DNA of 5,776 nt. It comes from Lentisphaerota bacterium (lineage in GTDB: Bacteria; Verrucomicrobiota; Lentisphaeria; Oligosphaerales; Oligosphaeraceae). This document shows positions 1 through 5,776 of this stretch, piece after piece. Position 1 is the stretch's first letter, and each line of letters starts with the position of its first letter. Below the pieces are notes generated by a model. The model saw nothing but the letters and a program-made list of their open reading frames with translations, searched no databases and was not told the origin of the DNA. The translations under genes were made by a program, and so were the position numbers. The DNA lies in the NCBI GenBank assembly GCA_012799755.1, contig JAAZKQ010000522.1:1-5776 (forward strand), in the 5' to 3' direction.

Positions 1-169
1 AGGGGGGGTAATCGGTTACTCTTTGGTAACTGCTATTTCCTGTTGTCTTTTGTTTTCAGCGCCGAAGATGCGGTCTAAGATAGTCCAGGGCGCGTCGCCT
101 TGGGTAAGGGTGTCACCCGAAAAAGAGCCCTGTTGGGCGACCTAAAAATATTGCCGGATGAACCCTGAG
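1..169. other. Non-coding stretch downstream of the cluster
   Basis: No convincing gene is seen here on either strand. Apart from the candidate terminator, it contains a run of seven G at 2-8, a short inverted repeat GTTAC/GTAAC (15-19 and 26-30) with a six-base loop, and GGGTG/CACCC around a single base. None of these is strong enough to name a function. Confidence 0.5.
120..138 (-). terminator. Weak candidate intrinsic terminator after the serine hydrolase gene
   Basis: Read on the minus strand, GCCC-AACA-GGGC forms a 4-bp GC stem with a four-base loop (138 to 127). It is followed by TC and then five T (124 to 120). It begins about 32 nt after the TAG stop, where the run of minus-strand genes ends. 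The stem is short and the T tract is modest, so this is a candidate only. Confidence 0.35.
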
Positions 170-1159
170 CTAGCAATTGGCGTAAAATTCGCCGATGCTG
201 CGGAAGGCGTCTTCATTGCCTTGACCGCAGCGGTTGGCGACGAAGAGCACGCAGAGATTGGCTTCGGGATCGCACCACAGGACGCTGCCGGCGGCGCCGC
301 CATGGAGGAAGCCGCGTTGGGGCTGGTGGTTGAAGATGAGTTCTTTATTCCAGCCGCGGCAGCGGATGAGGAACGTTTTGGTGGTGTCGTCGGGCGTGCG
401 GAGAATGTCGGCTTCGCGCATGGCCTCGAAGGTCGGCTGGGACATGAGACGGCCGGGAGTGATGATTGCCTCGCCGAAGTTCAGGAGGTCATTGCAGGTT
501 GACCAGAGACCCGCGCCGCAGATTTCGGCGGCGCAGAAGTCGTCCAGTGGAATGGTGGTATAATTGCAGGGAATGGTTTTGGCCAGGTCGGCGGGTTGGA
601 AGGAGGTGTTGATCATGCCGCAGGGAGTAAAAATCCAGTCTTGCAGGACTTCCTGGGCGCTGGCTCTGGCGCCGACGCTCAGCAGGACTCGCCGAATCAG
701 CTGGTAGGTGCTGGTGCGATAGGACGCCGCCGTGTGCGGCGCCCATTGGAAACCGGCCGCGATGAGCTCGGGAATATCCGATTTGTGCCAAGGACAGTCC
801 TTCAGGCCCGTGCGGTGCAGAAAGACGTCTTCGACGCGAAGGGCGAGGAAATCGCCGCCGGCGGCTTTGAGTTCCGGGATGAAATGATGGAGCGGGTCGT
901 CCCAGCGCAGAAGCCGCTGATCAACCATGCGGGCAATGGCCGTACCGACAATTGCCTTGGTGATGGAAAAGATCATCAGCGGCGTCTCGCGCAACGTCGC
1001 CGCGTCCTGCTCCGGCAAGGCGCTGATGACCTCGCAGCGCTCTTGCCCAAACTGGCGGGCGCCGAGCATCACCACGTCGAATTTCTTTTCGTCAATACAG
1101 TGCCGGGCGCTGTTGAGGGCTCGTGCGAAGGTCGCGTCGTTGACAGTCGGGTAGATCAT
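170..1159 (-). CDS. Serine hydrolase of the class C beta-lactamase/esterase superfamily
   Basis: This 329-residue protein has the beta-lactamase/penicillin-binding fold also used by EstB-type esterases. The nucleophile motif SxxK is SITK at 65-68, in the context PLMIFSITKAIVGTAIARMVD. LRWDDPLHHFIPEL (83-96) and VEDVFLHRTGL (109-119) are typical of the family. The second motif, normally YxN, appears as Y147-R-T149, so the usual Asn is replaced by Thr. GAGLWSTCNDLLNFG (215-229) matches the conserved GGLxST segment, and the third motif is HGG (286-288), in place of the Lys-Thr-Gly triad of true beta-lactamases. No signal peptide is seen, so the protein is probably cytoplasmic and more likely an esterase or amidase than a resistance enzyme. 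It is rich in Cys. No clear Shine-Dalgarno sequence precedes the ATG, but residues 10-40 align with the family N-terminus, which supports this start. It is the last gene of the run, 42 bp after the lactonase gene. Confidence 0.85.
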   Translation of the reverse strand: MIYPTVNDATFARALNSARHCIDEKKFDVVMLGARQFGQERCEVISALPEQDAATLRETPLMIFSITKAIVGTAIARMVDQRLLRWDDPLHHFIPELKAAGGDFLALRVEDVFLHRTGLKDCPWHKSDIPELIAAGFQWAPHTAASYRTSTYQLIRRVLLSVGARASAQEVLQDWIFTPCGMINTSFQPADLAKTIPCNYTTIPLDDFCAAEICGAGLWSTCNDLLNFGEAIITPGRLMSQPTFEAMREADILRTPDDTTKTFLIRCRGWNKELIFNHQPQRGFLHGGAAGSVLWCDPEANLCVLFVANRCGQGNEDAFRSIGEFYANC

Positions 1160-1201
1160 GGCTTATCAGTTTTGCTGTTGTTGCCAAGACGGCGGCGTGG
1201 T

Positions 1202-2233
1202 TTACCAATGTATGCAGAGCGGTCGCGGCAGGGTGCTGATGACATTGCCGTCGGGGGTGAGTTTGCCGGATTTTGCATCGTAGTCGAAGAGGAAGATAGT
1301 GTCCGAGAACTCGTTGGTGGCGGCGAATTTCGACCAGCCGGGGAGGAAGTTGATATCGCGGGGACTGCTGCCGCCGCTGAGGACGAGGTCGCTCATGGTC
1401 ATGCCGCCTTGGCCGTCGAGGGCGTAGACGGCGATGGAGTCGTAGCCGCGGTTGGAGACAAAGAGGAATTTTTCATCTTGCGAGAGGCGGATGGCCGCGA
1501 CCTTGGTGGCGTCGGTGAAGGTTGCCGGCAGGGTCGGCTTGAGCTGGATGGCGGTGAAGACGCCGTCGTGGTAGCGCATGGAGACGACGGTGTTGCCGAG
1601 CTCATTGGCCAGATAGGCGATTTTGCCGCTGCGGTCGAAGATGAGATGCCGCGGGCCTGAGCCGGGCGGTACGTCGGTGAAGGTCTTGACGCCGCTGGTG
1701 ACGAGGCCGCGCTTGGGATCAACCGGATAGCATTTGACGGCGTCAATGCCGAGGTCAACGATGCAGAGGTATTTGCCGTCGGGCGTCATTTGTGCGTAGT
1801 GTGGGTGCGGGCCTTCCTGGCGCTTTTCATTGGGGCCGCGTCCTTCGTGCTGAATCACTTGGGTGAGGGCCTTGAGGGCGCCGTTTTCGAGGGCGTATTC
1901 CGAGATGCTGCCACCGCTGTAATTGGCGGTGAAGAGGAAGTTGCCGCCGGGGTCGGTGCAGAGGTAGCAGCCGTTCAGGCCTTTGCCGCCCAGGCTGTTG
2001 ATGAAGGTCAGTGAATTGTCGGCGTTGATGGTGTAGGCCGCCGCGCCGCCGCCGTCCTCAACGGCGCAAGTCGAGAAGAGGAATTTGCGGTCCGGCGAGA
2101 AGGCCAGGTAGTTGGCGCTGTTGAGTTGGTTGAAACCGAGCTGGCGGGGCCGGCCTTGGTCCATGACGTAACGATAGATGCCGCCTTGGGGGCTGTTCGC
2201 GCTGGCCGCAATGTAGAATTCCTGAGTTTTCAT
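1202..2233 (-). CDS. Lactonase-family seven-bladed beta-propeller protein (6-phosphogluconolactonase-like)
   Basis: This 343-residue protein belongs to the lactonase/YbhE-like beta-propeller family, which includes bacterial 6-phosphogluconolactonase (Pgl) and other lactone hydrolases. Repeated blade motifs are visible: AFSPDRKFLFSTC (44-56), CTDPGGNFLFTANYSGGSI (92-110), EGPHPHYAQMTPDGKYLCIVD (in 140-160), GPRHLIFDRSGKIAYLANELGN (in 193-214), LSQDEKFLFVSNRGYDSIAVY (in 250-270) and PRDINFLPGWSKFAATNE (291-308). The GPHPHY segment is a family hallmark. The length is normal and no signal peptide is evident, so it is probably cytoplasmic. The start is supported by GGAG at 2242-2245, 8 nt upstream. 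It lies 79 bp after the GlcD-type gene and 42 bp before the serine hydrolase gene, on the same strand. No zwf or gnd is nearby to support a pentose phosphate role, and family members differ in substrate, so the symbol pgl is not assigned. Confidence 0.88.
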   Translation of the reverse strand: MKTQEFYIAASANSPQGGIYRYVMDQGRPRQLGFNQLNSANYLAFSPDRKFLFSTCAVEDGGGAAAYTINADNSLTFINSLGGKGLNGCYLCTDPGGNFLFTANYSGGSISEYALENGALKALTQVIQHEGRGPNEKRQEGPHPHYAQMTPDGKYLCIVDLGIDAVKCYPVDPKRGLVTSGVKTFTDVPPGSGPRHLIFDRSGKIAYLANELGNTVVSMRYHDGVFTAIQLKPTLPATFTDATKVAAIRLSQDEKFLFVSNRGYDSIAVYALDGQGGMTMSDLVLSGGSSPRDINFLPGWSKFAATNEFSDTIFLFDYDAKSGKLTPDGNVISTLPRPLCIHW

Positions 2234-2312
2234 GCTGGTCGCTCCAATTGATGGTCGAAGAAGGGTTGGTAAAGGCGCTTAAGACGGGCGAAGTATTTCA
2301 CACATTGACCAT

Positions 2313-3740
2313 TTAATCGAAGATTTTACCGGGGTTCATGATGCCATTGGGGTCCAAGGCGGCTTTGATGTTGCGCATCATAAGCATGAAGCCGGGGTCG
2401 GCGACGGCGGCGAGGTACTCTTTGCGTTTGTGGCCGATGCCGTGCTCGCCCGAGATGTGCCCGCCAATTTTGGCGATGGCCTTGTACATGTCCATGAGAA
2501 TATTCGGGAGGACTTCGTGCCAGCGTTCGAGGGTCCATTCCGGCGGCATGACCGGCGTGGCGTGCAGATTGCCGTCGCCGGCATGGCCGTAGCAGGGAAT
2601 CTGCACGCCATATTTGGCGGAGATTTCACCCAGTGCCGCGCTGGCGGCGGGAATGGCGGCGATGGGCACGACAATGTCTTCGAGGCTCTGATGGGGCGAA
2701 AAGACCTTGAAGGCCTCGGCTATGGCGCGGCGAATGCGCCAGATGCGCTCGGAGTTCACATGGGTGTCGGCGACATACACGTCCGTGGCGCCGGCGGCCA
2801 GGCATTGTTCGCCGATGACATCGTAGTCGTGTTCGACCTGCTTTTCGTCGGCGCCGTCTACGGTAATGAGCAGCATGGCGCCGGCGTCGGCGCAGGGCAG
2901 GGTTTCGTTGAGGTATTCGCAGGAGGTCGTGAAAGACAGACGGTCTATGAATTCGACGGCGGTGGGGATGATGCCGCCCTCGGTCATGATTTTCGGCACG
3001 GCGGCGACCGCTTCGTCAATGGTCTTGAAGAGACAGAGCATGTCCACGGATGCTTTGGGCAACGGCAGCAGTTTCAGGATGATTTTGGTGAAGACGCCGA
3101 GGATGCCTTCGGAGCCGACCATGAGCTGCAAGAGATTGAGGCCGGACACGTCTTTCACCAGCTTGCCGCCGAGGCTGACGTGCTCGCCGGTGGGCGAAAT
3201 CATGTCGAGGCCGAGGACGTAGCGGCCGGTGACGCCGTATTTGACGGCCTTGCCGCCGCCGGCATTTTCAGCGACGTTGCCGCCGATGGTGCAGCTTTCC
3301 AGGCTCATGGGGTAGCCGGCGTAAAAGAGGCCGTAGGGGCGCAGCGCTTCGTTGATTTCGGAGGTGATCACGCCGGGCTCGACGGTGACAGTGAGGTTGG
3401 CGCGGTCAATCTCCAGAATGCGGTTCATGCGACCGAAATCCAGGACGATGCCGCCGAAAAGCGGCACGGCGCCGCCGGAGAGGCCGCTGCCGGCGCCGCG
3501 GGCGGTCACCGGGATGCGTTCGCGGTTGGCGATGCGCACCAGCTGAGCGAGTTCCTCGGCATTGCCGGGACGGGCGACGAGTTCGGGATTGCGCGTTTCG
3601 CAGTCCGCTGCTTCGTCACGCGAGAAGGGCTCGAGGCGTTCAGGGTCGTTGAAGATGATATTGCTGGCGCCGAGAAGGTCGCTGAGTTCCTTGGCGATGG
3701 CGGCGCTGACGGGCTGGTAGCTATGGGGGGCGCTATTCAT
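2313..3740 (-). CDS. FAD-binding oxidoreductase, GlcD/D-lactate dehydrogenase family
   Basis: This is a 475-residue flavoprotein of the VAO/PCMH type, close in architecture to GlcD and to the LctD subunit of Etf-linked lactate dehydrogenases. It probably oxidises a 2-hydroxy acid (D-lactate or glycolate) to the 2-oxo acid. The N-terminal FAD domain (about 50-228) has NPELVARPGNAEELAQLV, RGAGSGLSGGAVP (81-93) and CTIGGNVAENAGG (150-162). The C-terminal FAD-oxidase domain has GHAGDGNLH (385-393), whose two histidines match the metal-binding pair of the family, then GEHGIG (431-436) and NPGKIF (469-474). The Arg-rich IWRIRRAI segment (333-340) is a candidate for substrate carboxylate binding. 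The start is set by GAGGAG at 3753-3758, 12 nt upstream. Its place directly after etfBA suggests that EtfAB accepts its electrons. No iron-sulfur partner such as GlcF is in the window. The exact substrate cannot be told from sequence, so no gene symbol is given. Confidence 0.93.
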   Translation of the reverse strand: MNSAPHSYQPVSAAIAKELSDLLGASNIIFNDPERLEPFSRDEAADCETRNPELVARPGNAEELAQLVRIANRERIPVTARGAGSGLSGGAVPLFGGIVLDFGRMNRILEIDRANLTVTVEPGVITSEINEALRPYGLFYAGYPMSLESCTIGGNVAENAGGGKAVKYGVTGRYVLGLDMISPTGEHVSLGGKLVKDVSGLNLLQLMVGSEGILGVFTKIILKLLPLPKASVDMLCLFKTIDEAVAAVPKIMTEGGIIPTAVEFIDRLSFTTSCEYLNETLPCADAGAMLLITVDGADEKQVEHDYDVIGEQCLAAGATDVYVADTHVNSERIWRIRRAIAEAFKVFSPHQSLEDIVVPIAAIPAASAALGEISAKYGVQIPCYGHAGDGNLHATPVMPPEWTLERWHEVLPNILMDMYKAIAKIGGHISGEHGIGHKRKEYLAAVADPGFMLMMRNIKAALDPNGIMNPGKIFD

Positions 3741-3767
3741 GATGTGTGATGACTCCTCGTGACGCGC

Positions 3768-4766
3768 TCAGGATTGCTTGGCGGCGGCAATTTTTGCGGT
3801 GAGCATGGGCAGCAGGGTGAAGAGGTCCCCGCAGAGGCCGAGCTCAGCATAGTTGAAGATGGGCGCCTCTGAATCGCTGTTGATGGCGATGATGGTCTCA
3901 GAGGTCTGCATGCCGGCGAGATGCTGCACGGTGCCGGACAGGCCGACGGCGATATACAGCTTCGGCGACACGGTTTTGCCGGACAGGCCGATCTGCGCCG
4001 GGTAGGGCAGCCAGCCACGATCAACGGCCTCGCGGCTGGCGCCGACCGCGCCGTTCAGCACGTCGGCGAGCTGCCGCGCCAGCTCCACATTGTCGGCCTT
4101 CTTGAAACCGCGACCGACGGCGACGATGACGTCGGCGTCCTGGATGGCCTGGGTTTCCGTTGTCGGCGAAAAATCCACCCGCCGGACTCGGCTCTTGAGC
4201 AGCTCCGCCGGCGGTTGCCAGCGGTCAATGCGGCCGCTGCGGCCCTCTTTGCTTGGCGCGGGTCGGGTGGAATGGGGACGGACCGTCGCCATTTGCGGGC
4301 GCCGTTCGGGTGTTTTGATGGTCGCCATGATATTGCCGCCGGCGGCCGGGCGGGTTTGCAGGAGATTGCCGGTTTCGGCTTCAATCTGCAGGCCGGTGCA
4401 GTCGGCGGTGAGACCGGCGCGGAGGGCGCCGGCGACGCAGGGCATCACGGTGCGGCCGGTGCTGGTGGCGGCGGCGATGAGGATTTCGGGTTGTTCCTTG
4501 ACGATGAGCGCTTGCAGGCACTTATCATAGGGTTCCGGCAGGAAGTAGCGTAGTTCGGGGGCCGATGCGTGCAGGACGCGGTCACAGCCGCGGTCAATGA
4601 GTGTTTGCAGCTCGGCGTCGCTGAGATTATCGCCGAGGACGACGGCGCAGAGCGCGGCGCCGCGTTGGTCGGCGAGCTCACGGCCGCGAGTGATCAATTC
4701 ATAGCTGACTTCGGCTATTTTGCCCTCGCGCTGTTCGGCGAGTATCCATACGGCTTTCGGGCTCAT
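3768..4766 (-). CDS. etfA: Electron transfer flavoprotein alpha subunit (EtfA/FixB family)
   Basis: This is the FAD-binding alpha subunit that pairs with the upstream EtfB. The product is 332 residues, a standard length for a plain EtfA. The N-terminal half (about 5-165) is the Rossmann-like ETF domain, starting AVWILAEQREGKIAEVSYEL. The C-terminal FAD domain has VGRGFKK (217-223), ASREAVDRGWLPYPAQIG (243-260), LSGKTVSP (261-268), GLSGTVQHLAGM (275-286) and INSDSEAPIF (295-304), all strongly conserved in the family. The Arg in ASRE (R245) matches the flavin-contacting arginine of ETFs. There is no N-terminal ferredoxin-like extension and no CxxCxxC cluster motif. The start is supported by AAAGGAG at 4778-4784, 11 nt upstream and inside the end of etfB, and by the 4-bp ATGA overlap with etfB. 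The next gene follows after 27 bp, so the three genes are very probably co-transcribed. Confidence 0.96.
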   Translation of the reverse strand: MSPKAVWILAEQREGKIAEVSYELITRGRELADQRGAALCAVVLGDNLSDAELQTLIDRGCDRVLHASAPELRYFLPEPYDKCLQALIVKEQPEILIAAATSTGRTVMPCVAGALRAGLTADCTGLQIEAETGNLLQTRPAAGGNIMATIKTPERRPQMATVRPHSTRPAPSKEGRSGRIDRWQPPAELLKSRVRRVDFSPTTETQAIQDADVIVAVGRGFKKADNVELARQLADVLNGAVGASREAVDRGWLPYPAQIGLSGKTVSPKLYIAVGLSGTVQHLAGMQTSETIIAINSDSEAPIFNYAELGLCGDLFTLLPMLTAKIAAAKQS

Positions 4767-5563
4767 ATCAGACCTTTCTCCTTTAGCAGCTCTACGACGC
4801 GGGCGACGGCTTTTTCGGCCTGAGCGGGGTCCATAGCCGGTAATTTTTCACATTTTTTGAGGTGGCTGGGGCGGAAGATTTTGACGACGCGGGTGGGAGA
4901 CGCTTTCAGTCCGATGTCGTCTTGGCTGACGCCGAGGTCTTGCGCCGTCATGACCACGATTTCTTTGCCGCGTGCGAGGCGTTTGCCTTGCAGGGTCGGC
5001 AGCCTGGGCACGGCGGCTTCCTTGAGCACGCAGGCGATGGCCGGGCCATCAACCTCGATGGTTTCATAGCCGTCTTCAAGCATGCGCCTGGCGCGCCAGC
5101 CGCCGGCGATCTGTTTGATGCCGCTGACGAAGCTGATGACGGGCAGGTCGAGAAAAGCGCCCATGGCCGGGCCGGTTTGGCCGGTTTCGCCGTCGGTCGC
5201 GCGTTCACCGCAGAGGATGAGATCGGGTTGGCCGATCTTCTTGACGGCGGCGGCCAGGGCGAACGCCGTGCACCAGGTGTCGGAGCCGGCGAAAGCGCGG
5301 TCTGACAGCAGGATGCCGCGGTCAACGCCGAGCGCCAAGGCCTCTTGCAGGACTTTCGTCGCCGCCATTGGCCCCATGCTGAGGCAGATGATCTCGCATT
5401 CTTCCTTCGCGGCTTCTTTGATCAGCAACGCGCATTCGATGGCGTGGAGGTCCAGGGGATTGATGACCGAGCTGGCCGCCTCGCGAATCAGCGTGCCGGT
5501 CGTTTCGTCCATGCGCGTGGCCTGGCTTTCCGGCACCTGCTTGATGGTCACAATGATTTTCAT
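4763..5563 (-). CDS. etfB: Electron transfer flavoprotein beta subunit (EtfB/FixA family)
   Basis: This is the beta subunit of a heterodimeric electron transfer flavoprotein, a cytoplasmic carrier that binds FAD or AMP and passes electrons between a flavin dehydrogenase and its partners. The 266-residue product begins MKIIVTIKQVPES, the typical EtfB start, and matches the usual family length. It has INPLDLHAIE (about 34-43), the KVLQEALALGVDRGILL stretch (70-86) and the nucleotide-binding loop CGERATDGETGQTGP (118-132). I chose the ATG at 5561-5563. An in-frame ATG at 5659 would add 32 Arg/Pro-rich residues that look unlike EtfB. No clear Shine-Dalgarno sequence precedes the chosen start. The stop overlaps the etfA start as ATGA, which suggests translational coupling. 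The DGETGQ loop resembles bifurcating ETFs rather than the human DDDCNQTGQ form; that class assignment is inferred. The family call is secure. Confidence 0.95.
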   Translation of the reverse strand: MKIIVTIKQVPESQATRMDETTGTLIREAASSVINPLDLHAIECALLIKEAAKEECEIICLSMGPMAATKVLQEALALGVDRGILLSDRAFAGSDTWCTAFALAAAVKKIGQPDLILCGERATDGETGQTGPAMGAFLDLPVISFVSGIKQIAGGWRARRMLEDGYETIEVDGPAIACVLKEAAVPRLPTLQGKRLARGKEIVVMTAQDLGVSQDDIGLKASPTRVVKIFRPSHLKKCEKLPAMDPAQAEKAVARVVELLKEKGLI

Positions 5564-5725
5564 GATGTCGGGTCTTGGGGGTTGGTGAGAATGATAAAAG
5601 GGAGGTCTCGGAAGTGAACTCAAGAATCTAGTGGATAAGGGCCTGCTACGCAAGCGCAAAGCTGAGAAAAAGGCGGAGTGCGGTAGGCGGTCACTGATTG
5701 ATAACCGTTGTTTCTGTCAGCTGCT
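5564..5725 (-). promoter_or_regulatory. Leader and probable promoter region of the etfB operon
   Basis: This is the only sizeable gap upstream of the five-gene run, so the operon promoter is expected here or further upstream. On the minus strand a -10-like TATCAT (plus-strand 5591-5596) lies about 28 nt before the etfB ATG, without a good -35 box at 16-18 bp. A second, weaker arrangement is TTGCGT, 17 bp, TAGATT further upstream. Neither is convincing alone. The segment next to the start has no AGGAGG-like site. The extreme upstream end adjoins the large inverted repeat. Confidence 0.3.
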
Positions 5726-5776
5726 ATGGACAGTATGGACAATATGGACAGTGTCCATATTGTCCATACTGTCCAT
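5726..5776. repeat. Perfect 51-bp inverted repeat made of six heptamer copies
   Basis: Two 25-nt arms are exact reverse complements around a single central G at 5751. Each arm contains three copies of one heptamer at 9-bp steps: ATGGACA at 5726-5732, 5735-5741 and 5744-5750, then TGTCCAT at 5752-5758, 5761-5767 and 5770-5776. The two-base spacers (GT then AT in the left arm, AT then AC in the right arm) are also mirrored. As a hairpin it would have up to 24 bp of stem. No T-run is seen within the window, so it does not look like a standard intrinsic terminator. It touches the window edge and may continue. Possible roles include an operator array, a dispersed repeat or a mobile-element end. 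Confidence 0.9.

Noticed and set aside
2..8. Run of seven G as a possible phase-variable tract
   Set aside because: It is short, at the window edge and outside any gene or recognisable promoter, so there is nothing for it to switch.
596..1660. A 354-residue open frame on the plus strand across the serine hydrolase and lactonase genes
   Set aside because: It runs across two recognisable minus-strand genes and the gap between them, and shows no family motif. Composition explains the lack of stops.
2251..2312. Inverted repeat ATGGTC/GACCAT in the gap between the GlcD-type and lactonase genes
   Set aside because: The arms are only 6 bp and are about 50 bp apart, which is expected by chance. No terminator-like T tract is present.
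2430..3749. A 439-residue open frame on the plus strand, antisense to almost the whole GlcD-type gene
   Set aside because: It mirrors a well-conserved flavoprotein gene, and its translation is dominated by Gly, Ala, Val, Asp and Glu with no recognisable domain. This is typical of the antisense shadow of a GC-biased gene.
5564..5659. N-terminal extension of EtfB by 32 residues from an upstream ATG
   Set aside because: The added residues are rich in Arg, Pro and Ser and unlike any EtfB N-terminus, whereas MKIIVTIKQVPES is the canonical start.
5726..5776. CRISPR array as an explanation of the heptamer repeats
   Set aside because: The repeat units are 7 bp with 2-bp spacers and are arranged as an inverted repeat, far from the repeat and spacer lengths of CRISPR, and no cas gene is present.

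Overview
The window is a compact, single-strand gene cluster from a moderately GC-rich bacterium. All five supported genes lie on the minus strand, so the reading order is from the right end to the left. Nothing visible fixes the taxon. The gene content (a two-subunit electron transfer flavoprotein next to a GlcD-type dehydrogenase) would suit an anaerobe or facultative anaerobe, but that is inference. Shine-Dalgarno signals are mixed: clear before etfA, the GlcD-type gene and the lactonase gene, and not visible before etfB or the serine hydrolase gene.

Layout from right to left. At the right edge (5726-5776) is a perfect 51-bp inverted repeat built from six copies of one heptamer. A leader of about 160 bp follows (5564-5725). 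Then come etfB (4763-5563), etfA (3768-4766, overlapping etfB by ATGA), a glycolate oxidase/D-lactate dehydrogenase-type flavoprotein (2313-3740, 27 bp after etfA), a seven-bladed beta-propeller lactonase-family protein (1202-2233, 79 bp further on) and a class C beta-lactamase-fold serine hydrolase (170-1159, 42 bp further on). Positions 1-169 are non-coding and hold a weak candidate terminator.

How the genes may work together. etfB, etfA and the GlcD-type dehydrogenase have the same order as the lctBCD genes of Acetobacterium woodii, which encode an electron-confurcating lactate dehydrogenase/Etf complex. The likely role is oxidation of a 2-hydroxy acid such as D-lactate, with electrons passing from the dehydrogenase FAD to the EtfAB flavins. 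The EtfB nucleotide/flavin-binding loop reads DGETGQTGP, which resembles bifurcating ETFs more than the DDDxNQTG-type loop of ordinary mitochondrial ETF. However, EtfA lacks the N-terminal ferredoxin-like domain recalled for the A. woodii EtfA subunit, so energy coupling is open. The two downstream hydrolases could open a lactone or cleave an ester that feeds a hydroxy acid to the dehydrogenase, but no sequence feature shows their substrates.

The main unexplained element is the repeat at the right edge. No transposase, CRISPR array, tRNA, rRNA or phage gene was seen.
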